Under the pieces are notes generated by a model, which saw only the letters and a list, made by a program, of their open reading frames with translations, had not been told where the DNA came from and ran no database searches. The position numbers and the translations under genes are program-made. 64,000 nt of DNA from Paenibacillus brasilensis (GTDB lineage Bacteria > Bacillota > Bacilli > Paenibacillales > Paenibacillaceae), in NCBI RefSeq assembly GCF_009363115.1, contig NZ_CP045298.1, positions 4,833,501 through 4,897,500 on the forward strand. The letters run 5' to 3'. Shown in pieces: positions 44,577 through 53,601 of the stretch; positions within the stretch are counted from its first letter, which is position 1; each line of letters starts with the position of its first letter.

Positions 44577-45560
44577 ATGAACAACGTGAAATATAATCGT
44601 TTGGGAAACAGTGGGCTTCAGGTGTCCGCACTTGGCCTTGGCACCAATTCTTTCGGCAAGAGAGCGGATCAGCAGACTTCGATGGATATCATCCATGCTG
44701 CGCTCGATCAGGGAATAAATTTTATGGATACTGCCAATATTTATGCTGGTTCGGAATCGGAACGAATCATCGGGCTGGCGTTGGAAGGTAGACGGCAATC
44801 TGTCGTTCTTGCCACCAAAGCGGGCCTACCGAAACACGAAGGACCGGGAGGGAGCGGATCTTCCCGCCATCACCTGATGCAGGAGCTTGAGGGCAGCTTG
44901 CGCCGTTTGAAGACGGATTATGTTGATCTGTACCAGATTCACACATTTGATCCCTACACCCCGCTAGAGGAAACGCTGCGCACGCTTGACGATATGGTCT
45001 CCGCAGGTAAAGTGCGTTATATCGGTGCTTCCAATTACGCGGCTTGGGAAATGATGAAGGCGCTCGGGATTAGCGAAGCGCGGAATCTGGTCAAGTACGT
45101 CTCGATCCAGTGCAGCTACTCCCTCGCCGACCGTACGCCAGAGAAAGAGTTGCTTCCGCTCTGCTTCGATCAAGGAGTCGGAATCATTCCTTACTTCCCG
45201 CTTGCCGGTGGTATTCTCACCGGCAAATATGCCGGGGGTGGTGCCGTACCTGCTGGCTCCAGAGTCGAAACCGATCCAAGCTTCAGCCGCTTCCTTACCC
45301 CCGAGCGAATTGAACTCGGCAACCAAGTAAATGAAATCGCTGAAGAGTTGGGCACTTCGCCCACGGCGCTGTCATTGGCCTGGCTGATGACCAGACCCGC
45401 CGTTTCTACCGTTATTGTTGGAGCCACCCAGGTAGAGCAGGTGCAGCATAATCTGCACAGTGTTTCCATTCATCTGGATGCACCAACGCTGGACAAACTG
45501 GAACAAGCCAGCCTTTCCTTCCGCAGTGGCGAGCCGTTCGCGTTTTATCGGTTGCCATAG
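44577..45560 (+). CDS. aldo/keto reductase
   Basis: The 327-residue NADPH-dependent (beta/alpha)8 oxidoreductase shows the AKR pattern YNRLGNSGLQVSALGLGT, catalytic Asp and Tyr in FMDTANIYAGSESE, Lys in VLATKAG, and His in YQIHTFDP; NADP-binding residues lie in IVGATQVEQVQHNL. It resembles the YghZ/Kv-beta-like branch. I chose the ATG at 44577, which has GGAAGAGG upstream. The substrate is unknown. It is flanked by hairpins on both sides. Confidence 0.93.
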   Translation: MNNVKYNRLGNSGLQVSALGLGTNSFGKRADQQTSMDIIHAALDQGINFMDTANIYAGSESERIIGLALEGRRQSVVLATKAGLPKHEGPGGSGSSRHHLMQELEGSLRRLKTDYVDLYQIHTFDPYTPLEETLRTLDDMVSAGKVRYIGASNYAAWEMMKALGISEARNLVKYVSIQCSYSLADRTPEKELLPLCFDQGVGIIPYFPLAGGILTGKYAGGGAVPAGSRVETDPSFSRFLTPERIELGNQVNEIAEELGTSPTALSLAWLMTRPAVSTVIVGATQVEQVQHNLHSVSIHLDAPTLDKLEQASLSFRSGEPFAFYRLP

Positions 45561-45580
45561 CCGCATCCGTGTATAAGCTA

Positions 45581-45632
45581 TAAGCCGAAAGCGTTACCCC
45601 GAATAGCTGGTGTATCGCTCTCGGCTTTTTTA
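45581..45632 (+). terminator. intrinsic terminator of the aldo/keto reductase gene
   Basis: AAGCCGAAAGCG pairs with CGCTCTCGGCTT (45616-45627) before six T. Confidence 0.75.
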
Positions 45633-45812
45633 ATGACTGTGTTACAAGATCATTGTTATTTTAAATGTAGTTATAGAAAAAATTAATTAGTCGCTGCGAT
45701 AGTAAGCATGCTACAGTAATATTATTCTTTATATCTGATTAAATAGATAGGATTAATTATTTTTTAAGCAACTTAGAACATTATAAACAACAATATAGTG
45801 AGGCGGGTTAAT

Positions 45813-46361
45813 ATGAGCGAAATCTATCGTCTAGCACAACAGAAGGACTCCGAAAGATTGCAGTATGTGACGTATGAGGCATACGAAACGATTCGGCAGT
45901 TGGGGCTGCAGTGGCCTGCCGCTCAGGCAAACGTTGCTCTCATTCAGGAGAACATTAAAAATAATGACTGCTATGTGCTGGAAGTGGATGGCGTCATCCA
46001 GGCTACGGTTAGCCATCTGAAAAATAGAGCTCTTGATTTTATAACCGATTTACCGTTTGTGATGTGGTTCGCCGTGGACCCGGCTGCACAGGGCAAAGAA
46101 TATGGGAGAAAACTGCTGAATTGGGTAGAGCAGGCGATTATTCGTGATCAGGTGGGTGCCCCTGCGGTGACACTGGCGACAGCGGAGAAGCATCCATATC
46201 TGCTATCTATGTACGAGCGCTGGGGATATGAACGTATTCAAGCTTTTGACCGTGGAACAGGGGATGGGACGATGCATTTACTGCGCAAAGTAGTGAATCC
46301 TGAATTATTTGATGCCTACATTCGTGAAAAAGATGAGGCAGAGACAGCAAACCGAAATTAG
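45813..46361 (+). CDS. GNAT-family N-acetyltransferase
   Basis: The 182-residue protein has the GNAT fold with the acetyl-CoA-binding motif A in VMWFAVDPAAQGKEYGRKLL and the later SMYERWGYERIQAF. The acceptor is unknown. The ATG at 45813 follows GAGGCGGG. The 180 bases before it carry no other feature. Confidence 0.88.
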   Translation: MSEIYRLAQQKDSERLQYVTYEAYETIRQLGLQWPAAQANVALIQENIKNNDCYVLEVDGVIQATVSHLKNRALDFITDLPFVMWFAVDPAAQGKEYGRKLLNWVEQAIIRDQVGAPAVTLATAEKHPYLLSMYERWGYERIQAFDRGTGDGTMHLLRKVVNPELFDAYIREKDEAETANRN

Positions 46362-46414
46362 AGCCGATCACCGGGAACGAAGCCGATTCGTCCGCTGAAA
46401 GGGGTATGGTTAAA

Positions 46415-46549
46415 ATGAAATTTGTATTGTTCAGTTATAATGATGTACTTCATTTTGGTCCTGGTGTTGCGTTACGGTTTTTGGTTATCATAGACAAAGG
46501 TATAAATTTATCGTTGCATTCGGATACAAAGGAGATATATGATGGCTGA
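46415..46549 (+). CDS. possible 44-residue leader ORF
   Basis: A short frame (MKFVLFSYNDVLHFGPGVAL and on) with AAGGGG upstream ends in a TGA that overlaps the start of the AlkC-like gene, so the two could be translationally coupled. No family is recognisable. It may also be chance. Confidence 0.3.
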   Translation: MKFVLFSYNDVLHFGPGVALRFLVIIDKGINLSLHSDTKEIYDG

Positions 46550-47645
46550 GCCTTTAAAAAATATGTACACACAGGAATTTCTTTGCCTTTTCGGTGAAAG
46601 AGTACAAACTGCTTACAGCTCGTTTGATACCAGCGGATTTATCCGCCAAGTTATGGATGAAAAATGGGACGAACTGGAGCTAAAAGCCCGGATGCGACGG
46701 ATTTCACTAACATTGGGAACGTACTTGCCAAATCGCTATGAAGAAGCCTTGGCTATCCTGTTTGCCATAGACGAGCATTGCAGCGGTTTTCCGTACTTAT
46801 TCTTCCCGGACTTTGTAGAGGTGTACGGGCAGGGAGAAGAGCATTGGGACCTCTCCATGAAGGCACTGGAGCGTTTTACATCAAAATCCTCTGCAGAGTT
46901 TGCTGTGAGACCCTTTCTACTCCGTGAACCGGAAAGAATGATGCGGCAGATGACGGCTTGGGCAGGACACCGAAGCGAGCACGTCCGTCGTCTTGCGAGT
47001 GAAGGCTGCCGTCCAAGATTACCCTGGGGGCAGGCACTGCCCATGTTTAAACACGATCCTGCTCCAGTATTGAACGTATTGGAATTACTAAAAGCCGATC
47101 CGTCACTGTATGTACGTAAAAGTGTAGCCAATAACCTGAACGACATCGCCAAGGACCATCCCGATACGGTCATAGCTACGGCTAGGCGCTGGAAAGGCAC
47201 GCACCCTGATACGGACTGGATTGTGCGTCACGGCTGCCGGACTTTGATTCGCAAATCCATCCCTGAAGTGATGGCCATGTTCGGCTATGCCGAAGAAACG
47301 AACGGATCACCGCTAGTTACGGAAGCGTTTTTTACCGTCGATCCGGCTGTGTTAAAGCTCGGTGATAGCTGTGAGCTGAGTTATGCACTTCAACTTCGGG
47401 AAGGTGACCCTGTGCGAGTCCGCATCGAATACGGCATCGACTTTATAAAGGCGAGAGGACAAGCCTCGCGTAAATTATTTCTGCTTTCCGACAAAACCGT
47501 TCCCGGAGGAACCCGTCTTACAGGTGTGCGTACACACCGTTTTGCAGACCTGACGACCCGCCGCCATTACCCCGGCGCACACCGTATTATACTGCTTGTG
47601 AACGGGCAAGAAGCTGCATCTACAATAGTGGAACTCCAGTTTTAA
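46539..47645 (+). CDS. AlkC-like DNA alkylation repair protein
   Basis: The 368-residue protein has a HEAT-like alpha-helical repeat N-terminal two thirds with the family-specific AGHRSEHVRRLASEGCRPRLPWG and a C-terminal Ig-like beta domain (about 275-368). This combination distinguishes AlkC glycosylases, which excise 3-methyladenine/3-methylcytosine, from AlkD. The start ATGATG at 46539 follows AAAGGAG. No other repair gene is nearby, and there is a hairpin after it. Confidence 0.8.
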   Translation: MMAEPLKNMYTQEFLCLFGERVQTAYSSFDTSGFIRQVMDEKWDELELKARMRRISLTLGTYLPNRYEEALAILFAIDEHCSGFPYLFFPDFVEVYGQGEEHWDLSMKALERFTSKSSAEFAVRPFLLREPERMMRQMTAWAGHRSEHVRRLASEGCRPRLPWGQALPMFKHDPAPVLNVLELLKADPSLYVRKSVANNLNDIAKDHPDTVIATARRWKGTHPDTDWIVRHGCRTLIRKSIPEVMAMFGYAEETNGSPLVTEAFFTVDPAVLKLGDSCELSYALQLREGDPVRVRIEYGIDFIKARGQASRKLFLLSDKTVPGGTRLTGVRTHRFADLTTRRHYPGAHRIILLVNGQEAASTIVELQF

Positions 47646-47661
47646 AAGCTCTATAGCAGAA

Positions 47662-47696
47662 AGAAAAAGAGTCTGAAACGAGGCTCTTTTTTTGTT
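47662..47696 (+). terminator. intrinsic terminator
   Basis: An AAAAAGAGTC / GAGGCTCTTTTT hairpin is followed by T residues. Confidence 0.65.
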
Positions 47697-47818
47697 GTTT
47701 GTTCATATAATTTATTTTTTTTCAAAAAAATTAATGGTGGTATTAGAACCAGGTACTAGGACGTGATATACTACAATAAGATATGGCTCTCATCTTATGT
47801 ACAAAGGGGAAATATAAT

Positions 47819-49408
47819 TTGACAGATCAGCAGCAGTGGCTTGCGCCTGAATATTACAATATAACTTCGGAAATGGAACACCATAATGCTGGTAAAACAG
47901 CACTCAAGTGGTTGAGCGAAACAGGAGAATACGAGGAGATCACTTATGGAGAGCTGTTAAAAAAGGCTAATCGACTGGCTGGTGGACTTATGAGTCTGGG
48001 ATTTAATAAAGGAGACAGAGTTCTGGTCGTAGTACCACGGCGTATTATTGCATATGTGATTTACCTGGCGTGCTTGAAGCTGGGACTCGCCGTTATTCCT
48101 TCTTCGGAAATGCTGCGGGCTAAGGATATTGCGTATCGTCTTCGCCATTCACAAGCACGCGGAATTGTTGCATGGACCGGAGTAACTGGTGAAGTGGACA
48201 AAATAAATGATGATTTGCCTGACCTGGATTATCGGATCATGGTTTCCGGTGACAACCCGGCACCTGCACCCGGCTGGCTTGAGCTGGATGAATTGATGGA
48301 CGGACAGCGCGATACTTTTAAAGCTGTGAAGACACATCGGGACGATATGGCGATTATGGCCTATACCTCAGGTACTACAGGGAATCCTAAAGGTGTTGTA
48401 CATAGCCATGGCTGGGGGTATGCTCATCTGCGAATCACATCCCCATGGCTGGATATCCAAGCTTCAGATGTTGTATGGGCTACGGCAGCACCGGGGTGGC
48501 AAAAATGGATTTGGAGTCCTTTTTTATCCGTACTGGGGAATGGGGCGACCGGATTCGTATATAATGGCCCGTTTCGTCCAGGTCGTTATTTGCACTTCCT
48601 GCAGGAATATGGGATTCAGGTATTATGTTGCACGCCTACGGAGTATCGGATTATGGCGAAGACGGATGGTTTGGATCAGTACGATCTGTCTGAATTGCGC
48701 AGCGCTGTTTCTGCGGGAGAACCTCTTAATCAGGAGGTCATTAACAAGTTTCAGGAGCAGTTCAACATTACGATTCGTGACGGTTACGGACAGACGGAAA
48801 GCACATTAATTATTGGTAACTTGAAGGACGAACCTCTGCGTACAGGCTCGATGGGTAAATCCATTGCGCCGGGACTTGTTGAGGTCATAGACGAGGACGG
48901 CATTCCACTGGAGCCAGGTCAAGTCGGTGATATTGCAGTGCGTGCTGATCTTCCGGCATTATTTCATACGTATTATCTTGATCCGGAACGCAAAGCAACC
49001 AGTCTCCGTGGTGACTATTTTGTGACAGGAGATCGGGCTCGCAAAGACGAGGATGGATATTTCTGGTTTGAAGGACGCGGTGATGATATCATTATTAGCT
49101 CTGGTTATACCATTGGCCCGTTTGAAGTAGAGGAAGCGCTTATGAAGCATGACTCCGTGCAGGAATGTGCTGTTGTAGCAAGTCCTGACCCCATGCGTGG
49201 ACATATCGTAAAGGCATTCGTTGTACTCAAAGCCGGAGTAAAAGAATCACCGGAACTGGTGAAGGAGCTGCAGCAGCATGTTAAAGCATGGACTGCACCC
49301 TACAAGTATCCACGAAAAATAGAGTTTATTCAGGAACTTCCCAAAACCAGTTCGGGCAAAATTCGAAGAATGGTGCTGCGTGAATTGGAAAAGCAATCTG
49401 TACTGTAA
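47819..49408 (+). CDS. mbcS: acyl-CoA synthetase, MbcS/YtcI type
   Basis: The 529-residue adenylate-forming enzyme activates short or branched-chain carboxylates to CoA thioesters. Core motifs: A3 AYTSGTTGNPKGVVH, GYGQTES, FVTGDRARKDEDGY and the C-terminal catalytic Lys in LPKTSSGKIRR. MbcS in Listeria activates 2-methylbutyrate for branched fatty acids; assignment to this clade is from overall similarity. The start is TTG at 47819 with AAAGGGG 8 bases upstream; the ATG-like extension to 47783 overlaps the ribosome binding site. The aminopeptidase gene follows 44 bases later. Confidence 0.85.
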   Translation: MTDQQQWLAPEYYNITSEMEHHNAGKTALKWLSETGEYEEITYGELLKKANRLAGGLMSLGFNKGDRVLVVVPRRIIAYVIYLACLKLGLAVIPSSEMLRAKDIAYRLRHSQARGIVAWTGVTGEVDKINDDLPDLDYRIMVSGDNPAPAPGWLELDELMDGQRDTFKAVKTHRDDMAIMAYTSGTTGNPKGVVHSHGWGYAHLRITSPWLDIQASDVVWATAAPGWQKWIWSPFLSVLGNGATGFVYNGPFRPGRYLHFLQEYGIQVLCCTPTEYRIMAKTDGLDQYDLSELRSAVSAGEPLNQEVINKFQEQFNITIRDGYGQTESTLIIGNLKDEPLRTGSMGKSIAPGLVEVIDEDGIPLEPGQVGDIAVRADLPALFHTYYLDPERKATSLRGDYFVTGDRARKDEDGYFWFEGRGDDIIISSGYTIGPFEVEEALMKHDSVQECAVVASPDPMRGHIVKAFVVLKAGVKESPELVKELQQHVKAWTAPYKYPRKIEFIQELPKTSSGKIRRMVLRELEKQSVL

Positions 49409-49452
49409 TTATAAAATTAAATATGATGAAAATGGAACAGGAGCGTGGGAAC

Positions 49453-50685
49453 ATGAGTACATTCGAAACATTGCTGGAGCAATATGCAGAGCTTGTCGTG
49501 AGAGTAGGGGTCAACATTCAGCCCGGACAGGTATTTTTGGTTACAGCACCGCTGGAAACCATTGATTTTACGCGCTTGATTGTCAGTAAAGCCTATGAAG
49601 CAGGGGCCAAATACGTACAGGTAGAGTTTGAGGACGATCAGATTACACGCAGTCGCTTTGAACAGGGTGAAGAAGCTTGCTTTGATTATTACCCGGCATG
49701 GAAGGCGGAAATGATGGAAAAACTCGCGGAAGAGGGTGGAGCTACGCTAACCATCAAGGTACCGAATCCCGATCTGTATCAAGACATTGATCCACAAAAG
49801 GTTTCACGTGCAACGAAGGCGGCAGTCACTGCGAGAGAAGGCTTTTCCCAATATACCCGGAATCATAAAATTAGCTGGTGTCTAATTAAAGCGCCAACGA
49901 AGGCTTGGGCTGATAAAGTATTTGCCGATGTGGCAGAAGAGGATCGCATTCGTGTCATGTGGGATACGATTTTCCAAATGAACCGTGTAGACGGCTCAGA
50001 TCCTGTTCAAAATTGGCAGGAGCATTTGAAGAATCTTGAACAGCTGCAAAACAAGCTGAATCATAAAAAATATAAAAGCTTGCACTACCGTGCACCCGGA
50101 ACAGATTTAAAAATTGAACTAGCTGACGGGCATATCTGGCGCAGTGGTGGTGGTGAAAACGAACGTGGAGATTATTTTGTGGCCAATATGCCGACAGAAG
50201 AAGTGTTCACGATGCCTAAGCGCACAGGTGTGAATGGTTATGTTACCAGCACCATGCCGTTAAATTTGAACGGGCAGCTAGTGGATCGCATTACTTTTAC
50301 CTTTAAGGACGGCAAAGTCACCGAGTATACAGCGGAATCCGGCGAGCAGCATCTGACTCATTTACTCGCTACGGATGAAGGGGCCAGCTATTTGGGTGAA
50401 GTTGCATTGGTTCCGCACGCTTCACCAATTTCAAATCTCAATCGTATTTTTTACAATACGGGAATTGACGAAAATGCCTCCTGTCATTTAGCTCTGGGCA
50501 GTGCGTATCCTTTTAATATGGAAAAAGGAACACAAATGAGTCGGGAGGAATTGTTGAGGAACGGTGCTAATGTCAGCCTGACTCATGTTGATTTTATGAT
50601 TGGTTCAGCCGAGCTGGATATTGACGGCGAGCTGCAAGACGGAAGCAAAGAAGCAGTGTTTCGCAAAGGAAATTGGGCCATTTAG
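49453..50685 (+). CDS. M29-family aminopeptidase
   Basis: The 410-residue metallo-exopeptidase of the M29 (thermophilic aminopeptidase T / AmpS) family has the N-terminal FETLLEQYAELVVRVGVNIQ and metal-site segments YLGEVALVPHASPI, ASCHLALGSAYP and LTHVDFMIGSAELDIDG. It releases N-terminal residues in the cytoplasm using Zn or Co. The ATG at 49453 follows CAGGAG. It is close behind mbcS on the same strand and ends at a strong terminator, so the two may share a transcript. Confidence 0.93.
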   Translation: MSTFETLLEQYAELVVRVGVNIQPGQVFLVTAPLETIDFTRLIVSKAYEAGAKYVQVEFEDDQITRSRFEQGEEACFDYYPAWKAEMMEKLAEEGGATLTIKVPNPDLYQDIDPQKVSRATKAAVTAREGFSQYTRNHKISWCLIKAPTKAWADKVFADVAEEDRIRVMWDTIFQMNRVDGSDPVQNWQEHLKNLEQLQNKLNHKKYKSLHYRAPGTDLKIELADGHIWRSGGGENERGDYFVANMPTEEVFTMPKRTGVNGYVTSTMPLNLNGQLVDRITFTFKDGKVTEYTAESGEQHLTHLLATDEGASYLGEVALVPHASPISNLNRIFYNTGIDENASCHLALGSAYPFNMEKGTQMSREELLRNGANVSLTHVDFMIGSAELDIDGELQDGSKEAVFRKGNWAI

Positions 50686-50709
50686 TCTTTTTCTCAATCT
50701 AATTCAAGC

Positions 50710-50746
50710 AACCCGCAAACGATCCCTTCGTTTTGCGGGTTTTTCT
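50710..50746 (+). terminator. intrinsic terminator
   Basis: ACCCGCAAACG pairs with CGTTTTGCGGGT (50729-50740), then T residues. Confidence 0.8.
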
Positions 50747-50801
50747 GTATCCCAATTGTAAAATTGTCCCTTGTATTGTGAAGTGTAAAGTGCTAAACTA
50801 A

Positions 50802-50832
50802 ATTTAAACAATGTTTAAAACGTTGTTTAAAT
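50802..50832 (+). promoter_or_regulatory. palindromic operator of the TetR gene
   Basis: ATTTAAACAATG (50802-50813) and CGTTGTTTAAAT (50821-50832) form 12-bp arms with one mismatch and a 7-base spacer, 72 bases before the TetR start. Confidence 0.7.
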
Positions 50833-50904
50833 ATATGATTGATTAAGGGATTCAGTTCCTTTGATTGGCACTGAGTGGACTAAATAAGAGGAGGAGAAGC
50901 ATGC

Positions 50905-51495
50905 ATGAATCAGGCAGACAAAAAACAACAAACCAAAGAAAAGATATTAGAAGCTGCGCTGGAATTCATTAAAAAAGAAGGTTTTGAGGCGGTTACTATC
51001 AGAAAAATTGCTGACCTATCGGCCACTAATATTTCTCTGGTTAATTATTATTTTGGTTCAAAAGAAAATCTGCTGAGTGAAGCTATTGAAGTCATTTTGA
51101 ATGGCTTTCAACACACGTTTTCTACCTTGGACAATACAGCAATACCGCCTCAGGATAGACTGAAACAATTTTTGTTTGATTATTTACAGGTCATTCGCCA
51201 ATACCCGGAGCTTCTCTCGCGGATTATTGCCATGGGTAGTACGCCCTTTACATCTCAGCAGGAATACGGAAGGTTTTTAAGTATTATGGGGTTTCCGAAG
51301 GTTCAGGGCACGATTAAGGAGCTGACAGGTGAGGAACAGCCAGAACGATTACTGGCGATGATGCTGCAATTATTCGGAGCGATTTTTCTACCTGCGCTAA
51401 TGAGCCCGATACTTGAATCCGGAGCAGTTGCGAAAATACCGTCAATTGAGGAACAATTAAACCTGTTATTTGAAAGATATTTTGATCAAAAATAA
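50905..51495 (+). CDS. TetR-family regulator
   Basis: The 196-residue protein starts with the TetR HTH (KEKILEAALEFIKKEGFEAV, then NISLVNYYFGSKENLLSEA) and has a ligand-binding C-terminal domain. GAGGAGGAG precedes the ATG. A near-perfect palindrome lies upstream, and the HXXEE membrane protein gene begins 22 bases after its stop, so a self-regulated two-gene operon is likely. The ligand is unknown. Confidence 0.92.
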   Translation: MNQADKKQQTKEKILEAALEFIKKEGFEAVTIRKIADLSATNISLVNYYFGSKENLLSEAIEVILNGFQHTFSTLDNTAIPPQDRLKQFLFDYLQVIRQYPELLSRIIAMGSTPFTSQQEYGRFLSIMGFPKVQGTIKELTGEEQPERLLAMMLQLFGAIFLPALMSPILESGAVAKIPSIEEQLNLLFERYFDQK

Positions 51496-51517
51496 GTCAA
51501 TCATAGGAGTGACTATT

Positions 51518-52144
51518 ATGAATTTCATAAGAAAATATTGGCAAGATGCAGGTGCAATTATTGGTTTGGTTATATGCATTGGGCTACTTATGAACAGGGC
51601 TATCCTTTTTGATATCACGGGGATACTCTGGCTAAGCTTTGTAGCTATACTGTTCCATCAATTTGAGGAGTACCGATGGCCTGGATATTTTCCCGGTTTA
51701 TTTAATAGTACGATGTTTAAAAGTAAAGCACCGGATCATTATCCCTTAAATACCCATTCAGCCATGATTATTAATGTGGCGATTGCCTATATATTTTATT
51801 TGCTCCCCGTATGTTTTCCACAAGTAATCTGGCTTGGACTCGCTCCCGTTTTTATGGGATTCTTCCAGGTCGTCTGGCACGGCATTGTTGTTAATATCAA
51901 AGCAAAAACCTTATATAATCCTGGCCTGGTTACAGCGCTTCTCGTCCATGTTCCCGTCGGAATTTGGTATATTCATGAAGTGGTAAAGCACGACATGTCA
52001 ACCGGAATGGACTGGATATTGGGAACGATTTACTTTGTTCTTGCTGTATATATTTTCATCATTAAAGGGAATATGTGGTTGAAGAGAGAGGACTCCCCTT
52101 ACTCTTTTTCTAAACAACAATTGGGAGCTTACATTCGTAAATAG
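51518..52144 (+). CDS. HXXEE-domain membrane protein
   Basis: The 208-residue integral membrane protein has about six helices and the motif AILFHQFEEYRWPGYFPG, which defines the HXXEE family; a second conserved HG lies in VVWHGIVVN and VHVPVG. Members may be membrane-bound metal enzymes, but no reaction is established. The ATG at 51518 follows TAGGAGTG. It sits directly behind a TetR gene, so its level is probably ligand-controlled. Confidence 0.85.
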   Translation: MNFIRKYWQDAGAIIGLVICIGLLMNRAILFDITGILWLSFVAILFHQFEEYRWPGYFPGLFNSTMFKSKAPDHYPLNTHSAMIINVAIAYIFYLLPVCFPQVIWLGLAPVFMGFFQVVWHGIVVNIKAKTLYNPGLVTALLVHVPVGIWYIHEVVKHDMSTGMDWILGTIYFVLAVYIFIIKGNMWLKREDSPYSFSKQQLGAYIRK

Positions 52145-52155
52145 TGTCTACAATT

Positions 52156-52193
52156 AAGTCGTTTTCGTCACAATGACAGAAGCGACTTTTTAC
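52156..52193 (+). terminator. intrinsic terminator
   Basis: AAGTCG (52156-52161) pairs with CGACTT (52183-52188) with additional inner pairing (TCA / TGA), then T residues. Confidence 0.75.
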
Positions 52194-52250
52194 AATGGCG
52201 TTGCATTTTTATGAGAGGATGTTTATACTTATATCAGTAATTGATTAATC

Positions 52251-52274
52251 ACTTATCGGAAATTCTCGATAAGT
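52251..52274 (+). promoter_or_regulatory. palindromic operator of the second TetR gene
   Basis: ACTTATCG (52251-52258) and CGATAAGT (52267-52274) are perfect complements with an 8-base spacer, 18 bases before the start codon. Confidence 0.7.
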
Positions 52275-52292
52275 AAAAAGGATGAATAAGTC

Positions 52293-52820
52293 ATGGCTAA
52301 AACTACGTCAACATCAATAAATCGCCCAAACGAAATCATATCCGCTGCTATTGAAGTGTTTGCAGAGATGGGCTACTATCGAGCTACAACAGCTAAAGTG
52401 GCAGAACGGGCCAATATTTCCCAGCCGTATGTTTTCCGCTTTTTTGCTACCAAGGAAGCATTACTTGTCGAGGCTCTGAAGGTTTCCTTTGCGCGCATCC
52501 AAGAATCCTTTCAGCAGGTTATTCATTCGGCCCCGTCTGAACAGCTAGAGCAGGAGCTGATTACGGCTTATTCGCAAATTATGACGGAATACCGCAATGA
52601 GATACTTTTACAAATGCAGGCGCAGACCATCGGGGAGGATGTGGTTGTGAGCGTGATGCAGCAGGGATTCCGTGATATTCATTCGATCGTATTTGGTGCA
52701 TTTCGTCATGCAGGTATTGAACATGCATCGCAAAGAACGATGCTCTTTCTTGCCAGAGGGATGCTCTGTAATATCTCGATGTCTCTGGATCTACCGGAAC
52801 TGATGAAAATAGACGATTAA
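52293..52820 (+). CDS. TetR-family regulator
   Basis: The 175-residue protein has the TetR HTH (NEIISAAIEVFAEMGYYRAT, then ISQPYVFRFFATKEALLVEA) and a short effector domain. It is preceded by a perfect palindrome and followed by its own terminator. No co-directional target is coupled to it; the cassette starting at 52991 has different operators. Self-repression is the only regulatory link visible. Confidence 0.92.
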   Translation: MAKTTSTSINRPNEIISAAIEVFAEMGYYRATTAKVAERANISQPYVFRFFATKEALLVEALKVSFARIQESFQQVIHSAPSEQLEQELITAYSQIMTEYRNEILLQMQAQTIGEDVVVSVMQQGFRDIHSIVFGAFRHAGIEHASQRTMLFLARGMLCNISMSLDLPELMKIDD

Positions 52821-52841
52821 TTTTGGTTTATGCAAACTGGA

Positions 52842-52866
52842 GTCGCGCCTTGGCGCGGCTTTTTTT
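52842..52866 (+). terminator. intrinsic terminator
   Basis: GTCGCG / CGCGGC stem with a 6-base loop and seven T. Confidence 0.8.
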
Positions 52867-52893
52867 GCTTGTGAGCATAAACCGCTAAATAGG

Positions 52894-52946
52894 TTGACAA
52901 TAGGAGTGAGCTTCGTTATCTTTATACATATAGGGGTATATGTATA
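52894..52946 (+). promoter_or_regulatory. promoter and CsoR/CstR-type operator of the persulfide cassette
   Basis: TTGACA (52894-52899) and TATCTT (52917-52922, 17-base spacer) are followed at once by the perfect palindrome TATACATATA-GGGG-TATATGTATA (52923-52946), placed to block initiation. Confidence 0.7.
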
Positions 52947-52990
52947 TACGAATTGAATCAATACCCGTTCAAAAATAGGAGGTATACACA

Positions 52991-53578
52991 ATGTCATCAA
53001 ATAGCATCCAAGCAGACTATATTCTTGATTGTAAAGGCCTGGCTTGTCCTATGCCTATTGTAAAAACAAAACGGGCTATGAATGAGCTCAATCCAGGGCA
53101 GGTTATGGAAGTTCAGGCAACTGACAAGGGTTCATTAGCCGATTTTCAGAGCTGGGCACAGAACACCGGGCATCAATATGTAGGCACGCTTCAAAAAGGA
53201 GATGTAATACATCATTATCTGCGCAAATCGAATTCTGCACAAGTGAAGGCAGAACTAATGCTTCCTTCAACAATTAGCCACGAAGAGCTGCAGACGAAAT
53301 TGTCCGGAAAGCAGAACATATTACTGCTGGATGTTCGGGAATCTGCGGAATTTGAGCTTCGACATATTCCTGGATCAAAATCCATCCCTCTCGGTGAACT
53401 GGAGAACAGGCTCAACGAGCTGAATCTGGATGAAGAAATCGCAGTGATTTGCCAAGCTGGGGGACGCAGTGAAAGAGCTTGCCAGTTATTAGCAGCTAAA
53501 GGCGCTAATAACGTCAAATCTGTGCTTTTAGGCATATCCGAATGGACAGGAGAGACGAAGGGGCGCCAATCCATATGA
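52991..53578 (+). CDS. TusA-rhodanese fusion sulfurtransferase
   Basis: The 195-residue protein joins an N-terminal TusA domain (residues 8-78; CKGLACPMPIVKTKRAM with C19 as sulfur acceptor) to a C-terminal rhodanese domain (about 95-192; active-site C154 in VICQAGGRSERA). It is built to move sulfane sulfur between two cysteines within one chain, like parts of S. aureus CstA. AGGAGG lies upstream. It is the first gene of a cassette with a DsrE-family protein and a CstR-type repressor. Confidence 0.92.
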   Translation: MSSNSIQADYILDCKGLACPMPIVKTKRAMNELNPGQVMEVQATDKGSLADFQSWAQNTGHQYVGTLQKGDVIHHYLRKSNSAQVKAELMLPSTISHEELQTKLSGKQNILLLDVRESAEFELRHIPGSKSIPLGELENRLNELNLDEEIAVICQAGGRSERACQLLAAKGANNVKSVLLGISEWTGETKGRQSI

Positions 53579-53601
53579 TTACAACAGGAGGAAATGTTGC
53601 G

